Shown here: positions 5,627 through 13,574 of the stretch, piece by piece
Layout of the letters: every line of letters begins with the position of its first letter
Position numbering within the stretch: position 1 is the first letter of the stretch
Assembly (NCBI GenBank): GCA_002437725.1
Contig: DJRF01000024.1
Location: 1 to 13,733 of the forward strand
Direction of reading: 5' to 3'
Length of the DNA stretch: 13,733 nucleotides
Origin: Treponema sp. UBA6367
GTDB taxonomy: Bacteria > Spirochaetota > Spirochaetia > Treponematales > Treponemataceae
The notes under the pieces: generated by a model
What the model was told of the DNA's origin: nothing
Seen by the model: the letters and a program-made list of their open reading frames with translations, nothing else
Database searches by the model: none
Program-made: the position numbers and the translations under genes

Positions 5627-8600
5627 ATGGCAGATTATCACGTTTTTGATTCAGCGCCAGAAGGAACTCCTCCAGCTGGATTTGTTCACCTTCACGTACA
5701 TTCAGATTATTCGCTTTTAGACAGTTGCTGTAAAATTGACAGCCTTGTAGCAAAAGCGAAATCTTTAAATATGCCAGCTCTTGCTCTTACCGACCATGGA
5801 AACATGTTTGGCGTATTGAACTTTGAAAAACTTTGCCATGTAAATGGAATTAATCCAATTGTAGGCTGCGAATTTTACGTTGGAGACAACCACCTTGCTC
5901 AAGAAAGAACAAAATATGGCTCAAAATACTACCATTTAATTCTTCTTTGTGAAAATGAAACTGGCTATAAAAACATGAGCTGGCTTTGCTCTGACGCAAA
6001 CACTCAAGGGCAATACTACGGAAAACCAAGAATAGACTTTGAAATGCTTAAACAAAGGCACGAAGGATTAATCTGCCTTTCCGCCTGCGTTGCGGGAGAA
6101 CTTCCACAAACACTTTTGCACGACACGGAAGAAGCTGCCGAACAGCTCATAAAAAAATATTCTGAGCTTTTTGGACCAGACAGATACTACATAGAACTTC
6201 AAGACCACGGACTGCCAGAACAAAAGGAAATAAATCCAAAACTCATAAGACTTGCCCGCAAACTAAACATTCCAATGGTCGCGACAAACGACATTCACTA
6301 CATTGAAAAAGAAGACGCAGAAGCCCAAGACGCCTTGCGCTGCATAGGCTTTAAAAAACTTTTAAACGAACCTCACCAGACTATGGGAGACGGAAGAACT
6401 GAATGGTACTTTAAAACAGAAGAAGAAATGCGAAAACTCTTTCCAGAAGTTCCCGAAGCCTATGACAATACTTTAAAAATTGCAAGTATGTGCAATCTTA
6501 CAATTCATCAGTATTCAACTCCAGAATTAAAAGGCTGCTTGCCGCGATTTGAACTTCCTGAAGAATTCAGAAAGCATGAAGATTACACGCAAAATCAAGA
6601 TGATTACGTAAGATTTTTGGTAGAAAAAGGCCTAAGAAAACGATACAAGGAAATAACGCCAGAAATAAGAGAGAGAACTGAATATGAATTAGGAATCATA
6701 TTCAAAATGGGTTTTTCTGGGTACTTTCTTATAGTATGGGAATTTATAAACTGGGCAAAAGAGCACGGAAAACCGATTGGCCCTGGCCGAGGTTCAGGAG
6801 CAGGTTCGATTGTCGCATACACAATGACCATAACTGACATTGATCCATTTAGGTTTAATCTTCTTTTTGAGCGTTTTTTGAATCCAGAACGAGTTTCCAT
6901 GCCGGACTTTGACGTTGATATGGACTTCGATTTTAGGCAAGACATAATTCAACACACAAGAGAACTTTATGGAGATGAGCAAGTTGGACACATTGTAACT
7001 TTTGGCACGCTCAAGCCAAAGCAGTGCATTGCAGATGTCGGAAGGGTTTTAGGAATCCCTCTTTCGGAAGTCAACGCTCTAAAAGAATGTATTCCTGCTT
7101 CTCCTAAAGCAAAATTAAAGGACGCCTTTAGCGAGCCAACCGAAAAAATGCCGGATGGCGGAAAATTAATTCCTTACAAGGATGACCCGCGCTACCAAAA
7201 ACTGTTTGAACTTGCCCGCAAACTTGAAAACATAAACAGGAACACAGGTCTTCACGCCTCAGGAATGGTAATTTCGCTAACCCCTCTTCCTGACTGGGCT
7301 CCAATTTTCAAAGATCCAAAAACTGGGGAAGTGGGCGTTCAGTACACAATGGATATTATAGAACCTTGCGGACTTGTAAAGTTCGACTATCTCGGATTAA
7401 AAACGCTTTCTTTAATTAGGTATGCAGAAGATATTATAAATCGTCACCGTCCGAAAGGAACACCGGAATTTAAAACGGAAAATGTAAGCGAGACAGACAG
7501 TGAAACGTTTGATATGTTTGACAGAGGCGATTCTGTTGCAGTATTCCAGTTTGAATCTCCGGGGATGCAAAAAATTCTGCGGCAGGCAAAACCTCGTTGC
7601 ATAGAAGAATTAGTCGCCTTAAATGCGCTTTACAGGCCTGGTCCACTAGATTATATTCCTAAATACATTGACGGAAAATGGAAGCCAGAAACCATTGACT
7701 ACCCGGACCCGTGTCTTGAAGGAATCTTAAAAGAAACTTACGGTGTTATGGTCTACCAGGAACAGGTAATGCAGGTTTCTCAAAAAATCGCAGGCTTTTC
7801 GCTAGGAGCTGCAGATATGCTTCGCCGTGCAATGGGAAAGAAAAAGAAAGAAGTCCTAATGGGCAAAAAAAAGGAATTTATAGAAGGAGCCTTAAAGAAC
7901 GGATTTACAGAACAGCACGCAGCCGACATTTTTGAAATAATGATTCCTTTTGCTGGCTACGGATTTAACAAATCCCACGCCGCAGCATATACCGTTTTAG
8001 CGTACAGAACAGGCTGGCTAAAATGCCATTGCCCAGCAGAATTTATGGCGGCAAACCTGACAAACGAATTGACTTCAACAGATGGAGTTCCACAATACAT
8101 TGCAGAAGCAAAAAGAATGGGTCTTAAAATCGACCCTCCTGACATCAATCGCTCTTACGTTGTTTTCGATGTAATTGATGGGCACATAATCTTCGCCTTG
8201 TGCGGAATGAAGGGAATGGGCCGAGAGGCTGCAAGAGTAATCGTAGAAGAACGCGAAAAAAATGGACCTTACACTTCTTTTATGAATTTTCTAGAAAGAA
8301 TTGTTCCCCTTGCAGATGATTCAAAAAAACTTGTCAACACAAAAGCAATTGAAGTTTGCATAAAAACAGGAGCCTTTGACAAGCTAGGCATTAACCGTCC
8401 AACGCTCAGCGCAAACATGGAGAGAGCCATAAAATACGTGGAAGACAAGACAAACGGCACAAGCAATGGACAGGGCGATTTATTTGGAGACACGGATGAA
8501 AAAGTCTATGCGGACTTTGAATTTGAACCAATGCCAGACCTTCCTATGATGGAAAAACTAAACGAAGAACAAGAAATTATAGGTTGCTATATTTCGGGGC

Positions 8601-9247
8601 ATCCGCTTGATGAATACGAAAAAACTATTAAAACTTGTGTAACTCTTGTTTCTTCTGATTTTGAACGCTGCTCCAAAGAAGTAAAAGCAGAATTCCAAGC
8701 TATGATAGCCTCTGGAAAATCTGCTTGGGAATGTAGGAATACAGGGCGAGCGTATACAGTCTTAGGACTTATAAATGATATCCATGAGTTCACTACAAAA
8801 AAAGGAACTGCAATGGCGTTTGTAAAGCTTCAAGACTACAATGGAATTCTTGATATGACCATATTCCCTCAAACTTGGGAAAAGATTAAAACAAGCCTTG
8901 AAAAAGGCAAGATTATGGCTTTTAAGGGGAAATTAGAATATTCTCAAAAGCAAGATTCCGCTTCATTTATAGTAGACGAAGTCCTTGATCCTCTTCAAAT
9001 GAAGCAAGCGTCTATTCGAGAACTACATATTGACCTTGAAAAAAATCTTGCGAACGAAACAAATATTGTAAAAATCAGAGAATATTTATTTGCCCATAAT
9101 GGCAATTGTTTAGTATATTTTCATATAGACACAGATAAAGGAACTTATATAGTAAAAGCAAATCAACAGATTACGGCTTCTTCAGAACAAAAAGTTATTG
9201 ATGAACTAAAAGAGTTTTCTTTTATAAAAAATGTGTGGACGTCATAA
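5627..9247 (+). CDS. dnaE: DNA polymerase III subunit alpha
   Basis: The 1206-residue replicative polymerase of the DnaE class. The PHP domain at the N-terminus retains HxH (H23, H25), TDHG (D56, H57), CEF, YYHL, LSAC and NDIHY, so the metal-ligand set appears complete, unlike the degenerate E. coli domain. The polymerase core has GPGRGSGAGS (385-394), PDFDVD (426-431; catalytic D427 and D429) and KFDYLGL (third aspartate D587), followed by NKSHAAAYTVLAYRTGWLK. A helix-hairpin-helix region, a clamp-binding motif QGDLF (949-953) and an OB domain (about 1040-1115) follow. Length is close to the E. coli protein (about 1160). The start at 5627 follows AGGG with 6-nt spacing; a TTG further upstream has no support. 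It is the second gene of the probable operon, with 22- and 24-nt gaps. Confidence 0.97.
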   Translation: MADYHVFDSAPEGTPPAGFVHLHVHSDYSLLDSCCKIDSLVAKAKSLNMPALALTDHGNMFGVLNFEKLCHVNGINPIVGCEFYVGDNHLAQERTKYGSKYYHLILLCENETGYKNMSWLCSDANTQGQYYGKPRIDFEMLKQRHEGLICLSACVAGELPQTLLHDTEEAAEQLIKKYSELFGPDRYYIELQDHGLPEQKEINPKLIRLARKLNIPMVATNDIHYIEKEDAEAQDALRCIGFKKLLNEPHQTMGDGRTEWYFKTEEEMRKLFPEVPEAYDNTLKIASMCNLTIHQYSTPELKGCLPRFELPEEFRKHEDYTQNQDDYVRFLVEKGLRKRYKEITPEIRERTEYELGIIFKMGFSGYFLIVWEFINWAKEHGKPIGPGRGSGAGSIVAYTMTITDIDPFRFNLLFERFLNPERVSMPDFDVDMDFDFRQDIIQHTRELYGDEQVGHIVTFGTLKPKQCIADVGRVLGIPLSEVNALKECIPASPKAKLKDAFSEPTEKMPDGGKLIPYKDDPRYQKLFELARKLENINRNTGLHASGMVISLTPLPDWAPIFKDPKTGEVGVQYTMDIIEPCGLVKFDYLGLKTLSLIRYAEDIINRHRPKGTPEFKTENVSETDSETFDMFDRGDSVAVFQFESPGMQKILRQAKPRCIEELVALNALYRPGPLDYIPKYIDGKWKPETIDYPDPCLEGILKETYGVMVYQEQVMQVSQKIAGFSLGAADMLRRAMGKKKKEVLMGKKKEFIEGALKNGFTEQHAADIFEIMIPFAGYGFNKSHAAAYTVLAYRTGWLKCHCPAEFMAANLTNELTSTDGVPQYIAEAKRMGLKIDPPDINRSYVVFDVIDGHIIFALCGMKGMGREAARVIVEEREKNGPYTSFMNFLERIVPLADDSKKLVNTKAIEVCIKTGAFDKLGINRPTLSANMERAIKYVEDKTNGTSNGQGDLFGDTDEKVYADFEFEPMPDLPMMEKLNEEQEIIGCYISGHPLDEYEKTIKTCVTLVSSDFERCSKEVKAEFQAMIASGKSAWECRNTGRAYTVLGLINDIHEFTTKKGTAMAFVKLQDYNGILDMTIFPQTWEKIKTSLEKGKIMAFKGKLEYSQKQDSASFIVDEVLDPLQMKQASIRELHIDLEKNLANETNIVKIREYLFAHNGNCLVYFHIDTDKGTYIVKANQQITASSEQKVIDELKEFSFIKNVWTS

Positions 9248-9271
9248 AACCAAAGGGAGCACTGCAAAGTT

Positions 9272-9877
9272 ATGCCAGGAAATATTATACAAAGTTTTTT
9301 TATACTATTAGCAAAAGTTGTAGACTTTTACTATCTTCTTTGCATCATAAGATGTTTTTTATCTTGGATTCCAGGTCTTTTATACACAAAACCTGGAAGA
9401 ATTCTTTCTAGCATATGCGATCCATACTTAAATCTTTTTTCAAGATTCAATCTTAGGCTAGGAATGTTAGATTTTTCGCCAGTAATTTCAATTGGTCTAT
9501 TAACATTGGCTTCATCTGTATTAAAAAATATCGCAGCAACAGGGATTATAAGTTTCAATGGAATTCTTATACAGATTGTTTATCTTCTGTGGGGCGTTTT
9601 TTCATCGCTCGCAAGTTTATTTTTACTTATATGCATTATCCGTCTAATTGTAATGCTCTTTAGCAAAACAAGCATGGAATACGGTTCTCCTTGGCAAGCG
9701 TTCGACAGCGCTATAAGCGGCGCTTTATATAAAATTGTAAGGCCTTTTTCTGGCGGAAAACCAATGAGTTTTAAAAAAGCTCTGATAATTTCTTCTATAA
9801 TTTTGCTGGTAATTTTACTTTGCGGAAATATTTTAATAAACTTCCTGCTTGGATTTATTCAAAAGATTCCTTTTTAA
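9272..9877 (+). CDS. YggT-family integral membrane protein
   Basis: A 201-residue membrane protein with about four hydrophobic segments (roughly 7-34, 68-90, 98-130 and 166-196). The first YggT unit is clear: IIRCFLSWIPG (25-35), CDPYLNLF (49-56) and LDFSPV (66-71). A second, degenerate unit (about 116-185) has IIRLIVMLF, then KIVRPF and MSFKKALI at equivalent places. This two-unit layout is usual for the family. Its role is not established. In other bacteria YggT proteins have been linked to cell division, plastid-type membrane organisation or osmotic tolerance, and none of this can be claimed here. GGGAG at 9255-9259 is rather far (12 nt) from the ATG. It lies 24 nt after dnaE and 1 nt before recG, so co-transcription and translational coupling with recG are likely. 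Confidence 0.85.
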   Translation: MPGNIIQSFFILLAKVVDFYYLLCIIRCFLSWIPGLLYTKPGRILSSICDPYLNLFSRFNLRLGMLDFSPVISIGLLTLASSVLKNIAATGIISFNGILIQIVYLLWGVFSSLASLFLLICIIRLIVMLFSKTSMEYGSPWQAFDSAISGALYKIVRPFSGGKPMSFKKALIISSIILLVILLCGNILINFLLGFIQKIPF

Positions 9878-9878
9878 A

Positions 9879-12065
9879 ATGAAGTTAGAAGAAATAAAAA
9901 ATTCCGTTTCATCTCTTCCTGGAGTAGGACCGGCTGGAGCAAAACTGCTTGCAAAACTCAATATTTTTACAGTCTGCAATCTTTTAGAATTTTTTCCAAG
10001 AGATTATGAAGACCGCAGAAAAGTCGTTCCGTTTTCGCAGTTTAAAAACAGCAAAGTTCACACTATTGCCCAAGTAACCGCACACGAATGGTTTGGCTAC
10101 GGCAAAATGAAAACACTTAAAATTGTAATTTCAGACGGAACACTCAGCGCTTCGCTAATAGCATTCAACAGAGCTTTTTTACAGCACTCCCTGCCAATTG
10201 GTTCAATAGTTTGCGTAAGCGGAACATTTATTGAAAAATTCGGTCAAATTCAAAGCACCAGTTTTGACGTAACCAAAGTAAGCGAAAGCGGAACTCTTGA
10301 AGAATTCAAAAATCTTCCCCTGCCCGATTCTGCCCTTCTTCCAATTTATCCGCTAACTGAAGGGCTGAATCAAAAAAATCTGCGCAAAATTATAAATTCT
10401 GCGCTTTCGCAATATTCAAACGGAATAGACAACGAACTTCCCCAAAACATAATCGAAGCAAGATTTTTACTTCCAAAAAAAGAGGCTATTCGGCTTATCC
10501 ATCAGCCGAAATCCACGATGGACTTTCAACTTGCAAAAAAAACTCTTATTTATGAAGAACTTTTTAATTTTCAGACAAGCATTGCAAAAAGAGCTTTTAA
10601 GCACAGAGGAACACTTCCTATTGCAGACCTTGAATTAGCAGAAAAAGCGGCTCAGGAGCAGTGGAATCCCGAAACCACAAATTTAGACAACGATTCTGTG
10701 CTAGCTTTTGAGAACAGTCTTTCGCCGCTTCAAAAACAGCTCTTTAACTCTCTTGCGTTTGACCTAACAAAAGACCAAATAAATGTAATAAGCCAAATGA
10801 ACTTTGACATCGATAAAGGGTTTTCAGAAAGAAACGCCCTCTTAAACGGAGCAAACCTTTCTGCGACACCTTTTACAATGCAAAGACTTTTGCAAGGCGA
10901 TGTGGGGTCAGGGAAAACCCTTGTAGCTTTTTTTGCGTGTTTACGGGTCATAAATTGGAAAGGTCAATGCGCAATAATGGCGCCGACAGAAATTCTTGCA
11001 AGACAGCACGCTGAATCGGCCTCTGCCTTGCTTGAACCATTAGGAATTAGAATTGCTTTTCTTACGGGCAATACAAAAAGCTCAGGACGGACGCAAATTC
11101 TAAAAAGGTTAAAATCAGGAGAAATAGATATTCTAATTGGAACTCACGCTCTGTTTTCTTCGCAAGTTATATACAACGATTTGCAGCTCGCAGTAATAGA
11201 CGAGCAACATCGATTTGGAGTTGTTCAAAGGCAGTCGATTATTGACAAGGGAAGACAAATGCAAGTCTTTCCTAACATGACTTTTGAACCGCATCTTTTA
11301 ATGATGAGTGCGACGCCTATTCCACAAACGCTTGCCCTAACAGCATTTGGCGACTTAGATGTAAGCGTAATAAAAACAATGCCCGCGAACAGAAAAACTG
11401 TAAAAACCTATTTAGTTAAAGAAGGCAATGAAAACAACGCTTATAATGCAGTGGAAGAGCACTTAAAAAAAGGAGAACAGGCATATTTTGTGTATCCTGC
11501 AATAGATTCTTCAAACCTAAAAGGAGAAACAAAAGCCGCCGAGGAAATGTTTGAAATTCTTTCAAAGCAAGTCTATCCAAAATACAGATGCGCTCTTATT
11601 CATTCAAAAATACCAGAAGAAGAACAGATAAGTATTTTAAAAGACTTTAAGAATGGAAAAATTTCCGTTCTTGCCGCAACAACAGTTGTGGAAGTAGGCG
11701 TTGATGTTCCAAATGCAACTTGCATTGTAATAGAGCAAGCTGACCACTTTGGACTTGCACAACTGCACCAATTAAGAGGGCGAGTCGGACGTGGAACTCT
11801 TCAATCGTACTGTTTTTTAATTTACAGCAAAAATATTACAGAAACAGGAATCGAAAGAATAAAAGTTCTAAGGCAAAACACAGACGGTTTTATAATTGCC
11901 AATGAAGATTTAAAACTAAGAGGTCCCGGCGAAATTACCGGAACCATTCAAGCTGGAAACTTAAACTTTAGAATCGCTGATATAAATCGCGACCACAACA
12001 TTTTAGTTCAAGCTAGATATGACGCTTTTGAAGAACTAAAAAAACAGCAAAACCTTATGCGGTAA
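9879..12065 (+). CDS. recG: ATP-dependent DNA helicase RecG
   Basis: A 728-residue superfamily 2 helicase that remodels stalled replication forks and branch-migrates Holliday junctions. The N-terminal part (SSLPGVGPAGAKLL, then an OB-type wedge at about 60-130) binds branched DNA. Helicase motifs are complete: LLQGDVGSGKT (Walker A, 337-347), APTEILARQH, DEQHRFGV (441-448), MSATPIPQTLALTAFGDLD (476-494), TTVVEVGVDVPNA and QLRGRVGRG (631-639). Length is near the usual 690-700, with about a dozen extra residues before Walker A (313-330). The start is one base after the yggT stop. It has no strong binding site, so it probably depends on translational coupling. A TTG at 9849, 10 codons upstream, is rejected because the family begins near the chosen Met. 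The 3' end overlaps the convergent sigma gene by 11 bp. Confidence 0.96.
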   Translation: MKLEEIKNSVSSLPGVGPAGAKLLAKLNIFTVCNLLEFFPRDYEDRRKVVPFSQFKNSKVHTIAQVTAHEWFGYGKMKTLKIVISDGTLSASLIAFNRAFLQHSLPIGSIVCVSGTFIEKFGQIQSTSFDVTKVSESGTLEEFKNLPLPDSALLPIYPLTEGLNQKNLRKIINSALSQYSNGIDNELPQNIIEARFLLPKKEAIRLIHQPKSTMDFQLAKKTLIYEELFNFQTSIAKRAFKHRGTLPIADLELAEKAAQEQWNPETTNLDNDSVLAFENSLSPLQKQLFNSLAFDLTKDQINVISQMNFDIDKGFSERNALLNGANLSATPFTMQRLLQGDVGSGKTLVAFFACLRVINWKGQCAIMAPTEILARQHAESASALLEPLGIRIAFLTGNTKSSGRTQILKRLKSGEIDILIGTHALFSSQVIYNDLQLAVIDEQHRFGVVQRQSIIDKGRQMQVFPNMTFEPHLLMMSATPIPQTLALTAFGDLDVSVIKTMPANRKTVKTYLVKEGNENNAYNAVEEHLKKGEQAYFVYPAIDSSNLKGETKAAEEMFEILSKQVYPKYRCALIHSKIPEEEQISILKDFKNGKISVLAATTVVEVGVDVPNATCIVIEQADHFGLAQLHQLRGRVGRGTLQSYCFLIYSKNITETGIERIKVLRQNTDGFIIANEDLKLRGPGEITGTIQAGNLNFRIADINRDHNILVQARYDAFEELKKQQNLMR

Positions 12066-12897
12066 AAGCTTCAAGCCTACGACTTCTTGTAGGATGCTGC
12101 ATTCTTACTATTGCGTGTTTTTCAATCTGCCTAATTCTTTCTTTTGTAAGATTACAAACATCACCAACTTCTTTTAAAGACATTGGTTTTTGACCATCAA
12201 GACCATAACGCATTCTTATAACCTTAGCTTCGTTAGGCTTTAATGTATCTATAACATTGTTTATTTCATCTTTCATAGCTTCTGTCATTACCTTTTCTTC
12301 AGGACGCTCAGCAGTAGAATCTTCAATGAAATCTCCAAAAGAAGAAGTTCCGCTTTCAGTTCCACGAACTTCTGCGTCAAGGCTTACCATATCTTTTGAG
12401 ATATTTATCATCTCGCGAACATGAGCAACATCCATTTTTAGCATAGAAGCAACTTCTTTTAATTCCTGCTCTTCTGTCATCATATTTGTAGAAACAGCTC
12501 TTCGGGCACTTTCAATTTGATTAAGTTCATTTATGCGGTTCAAAGGCATTCTTATGGCATGACCTTTTTCGCTAATTGCTTTTATAATTGCCTGGCGAAT
12601 CCACCAAACAGCATAAGAAATAAAATGATAGCCTTTATTAACATCAAACTTTTCTATTGCTGTAAGCAAGCCTATATTTCCTTCGCTAATCAGGTCTTCA
12701 AGATCAAGACCTCTTTTTTGATATTTTTTAGCGATTGTAACAACAAAACGAAGATTTGCATTAACAATTTTATTCTTTGCAATTTTATCTCCGGCAGCAG
12801 CCTTAATTGCAAGTTTTGTTTCTTCATCTCTTGAAAGCAAAGGAATACTATTTATTTCCTTTAAGTAAGTCGAAAGTAAAGATTTTTCTTCTGTCAT
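12055..12897 (-). CDS. Secondary sigma-70-family factor, RpoS/RpoD-like
   Basis: A 280-residue sigma factor that should direct RNA polymerase to an alternative promoter set. Region 1.2 starts at once (LLSTYLKEINSIPLLS, 7-22), followed by region 2 (NANLRFVVTIAKKYQKRGLD to YAVWWIRQAI, about 47-104), region 3 (about 115-200, with DFIEDSTAERPEEK) and region 4, whose helix-turn-helix (about 240-263) contains TKERIRQIEKHAI. It lacks region 1.1 and the long non-conserved insert of primary RpoD proteins, which are roughly twice as long, so it is a group 2 type factor. The -10 and -35 contact helices are close to RpoD, so its promoters are probably RpoD-like. ATG 12897 follows a perfect GGAGG with 7-nt spacing and a 27-nt leader from a sigma-54 type promoter. 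I give no symbol because rpoS is not certain. TP1012 is a likely counterpart, from memory. Confidence 0.93.
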   Translation of the reverse strand: MTEEKSLLSTYLKEINSIPLLSRDEETKLAIKAAAGDKIAKNKIVNANLRFVVTIAKKYQKRGLDLEDLISEGNIGLLTAIEKFDVNKGYHFISYAVWWIRQAIIKAISEKGHAIRMPLNRINELNQIESARRAVSTNMMTEEQELKEVASMLKMDVAHVREMINISKDMVSLDAEVRGTESGTSSFGDFIEDSTAERPEEKVMTEAMKDEINNVIDTLKPNEAKVIRMRYGLDGQKPMSLKEVGDVCNLTKERIRQIEKHAIVRMQHPTRSRRLEAFTA

Positions 12898-12934
12898 TGT
12901 AAGTCCTCCAAAAAGTTTGTTACACTAAATATTA

Positions 12935-12951
12935 AGCAAAATTCATGCCAA
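12935..12951 (-). promoter_or_regulatory. Sigma-54 (RpoN) type -24/-12 promoter of the sigma gene
   Basis: Read on the minus strand the site is TTGGCATGAATTTTGCT. Against the sigma-54 consensus TGGCACG-N4-TTGCW it has one mismatch (C to T in the -24 block). The GG (12949-12948) and GC (12937-12936) pairs are exactly 12 bases apart, as required. The predicted start is 12924, which leaves a 27-nt leader carrying GGAGG (12909-12905). No convincing sigma-70 promoter is seen closer to this gene, although AT-rich -10-like strings are abundant. Confidence 0.7.
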
Positions 12952-13088
12952 CTTTAAAAAATAATTAAAAAAAATACATAAATAAGTATAATTTCTTATA
13001 TTACAACAAATTACACAAACATCTTTATTATATTTATTTACAATCAATAAAAACATTCCTTTCATTTGCAAAAAACTTAAAAAACAAT

Positions 13089-13143
13089 GGGTAATTTTTA
13101 CTCAATAGACAAATATCTGCAAAAAAAAGGGTTATTTTTACCC
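13089..13143. promoter_or_regulatory. Pair of 15-bp palindromes, candidate operator or enhancer
   Basis: GGGTAATTTTTACTC (13089-13103) and GGGTTATTTTTACCC (13129-13143) match at 13 of 15 positions and each is close to palindromic (GGGTAA with TTACYC). Their centres are 40 bp apart, near four helical turns. They lie about 172 and 212 bp upstream of the predicted sigma-54 start and about 40 to 80 bp upstream of the groES -35. They may bind a regulator of either gene. Confidence 0.5.
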
Positions 13144-13181
13144 AAAAAAAAGAGTTGTTTATGTTTTTTATTTTTTTTCTA

Positions 13182-13211
13182 TTGACGATAGCTGCTAATT
13201 TTTCTTATATT
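13182..13211 (+). promoter_or_regulatory. Sigma-70 promoter of groES
   Basis: TTGACG (13182-13187) and TATATT (13206-13211) each match five of six consensus bases with an 18-bp spacer. Transcription should start near 13218, giving a leader of about 84 nt. A TATAAT at 13282-13287 is too close to the start codon to serve this gene. Confidence 0.6.
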
Positions 13212-13301
13212 TAAATATATTGAATAAGCCTATGGTTATTTTTTAGTCTTCAAAAGTCTTAAAAATAGCATTTAGGTCAAATATAATAAGAGGTATAAAA
13301 A

Positions 13302-13574
13302 ATGAAAATAAAACCATTAGCAGATCGAATTCTTGTAAAAAATGACGAAGCAGAAACAAAAACTGCAAGCGGACTCTATATTCCAGACGCAGCTCAGGAA
13401 AAAACACAGACTGCCACAGTAGTAGAAGTAGGACCTGGCACAGAAGATGATAAAATTACTGTAAAGGTTGGCGACAGAATTATGTATGATAAATATTCTG
13501 GAACACAGGTAAAACTTGACGGAATAGACCACCTTATCCTTAAAATGAGCGATATAATCGCTATTATTGAATAA
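13302..13574 (+). CDS. groES: Co-chaperonin GroES
   Basis: The 90-residue co-chaperonin forms a seven-membered lid on GroEL and assists ATP-driven protein folding in the cytoplasm. The signature MKIKPLADRILVK begins the protein, and the GroEL-binding mobile loop AETKTASGLYIPDA lies at 17-30, with the usual hydrophobic triplet (LYI). VEVGPG and GDRIMYDKYSG follow in the expected order. Length is normal for the family. The ATG follows AAGAGG with 8-nt spacing. groEL does not begin in the 159 bases downstream, which instead hold hairpins, so groES is probably transcribed alone; groES and groEL are separated in T. pallidum too. No CIRCE operator is seen, so heat control, if any, works differently. 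Confidence 0.97.
   Translation: MKIKPLADRILVKNDEAETKTASGLYIPDAAQEKTQTATVVEVGPGTEDDKITVKVGDRIMYDKYSGTQVKLDGIDHLILKMSDIIAIIE

Larger units (their letters stand above)
12898..13301. other. Divergent regulatory region between sigma gene and groES
   Basis: This 404-bp, very AT-rich stretch holds no gene. It contains the sigma gene's GGAGG binding site and sigma-54 type promoter (12935-12951, minus strand), two 15-bp palindromes (13089-13103 and 13129-13143), a sigma-70 promoter for groES (13182-13211), a period-10 direct repeat (13245-13260) and the groES binding site AAGAGG (13288-13293). No CIRCE element, the HrcA operator common before groES, was found. Confidence 0.7.

Noticed and set aside
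9849..9878. TTG start for recG overlapping yggT
   Set aside because: The added residues lie within the yggT frame overlap and RecG proteins normally begin near the ATG at 9879.
12076..12093. CCTAC/GTAGG hairpin as a recG terminator
   Set aside because: It lies in conserved sigma region 4.2 codons, has only 5 bp and is not followed by a T-run.
12517..12834. Plus-strand open frame of 105 residues inside the sigma gene
   Set aside because: It is fully antisense to conserved sigma region 2 and 3 codons and carries no motif of its own.
13282..13287. TATAAT as a groES promoter
   Set aside because: It is only 15 bases from the ATG and overlaps the ribosome binding site, so a transcript from it could not carry a proper leader. 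The TTGACG/TATATT pair upstream fits better.
12898..13301. CIRCE operator for HrcA before groES
   Set aside because: No TTAGCACTC-N9-GAGTGCTAA or close variant could be found on either strand. The palindromes present have a different sequence and a shorter loop.
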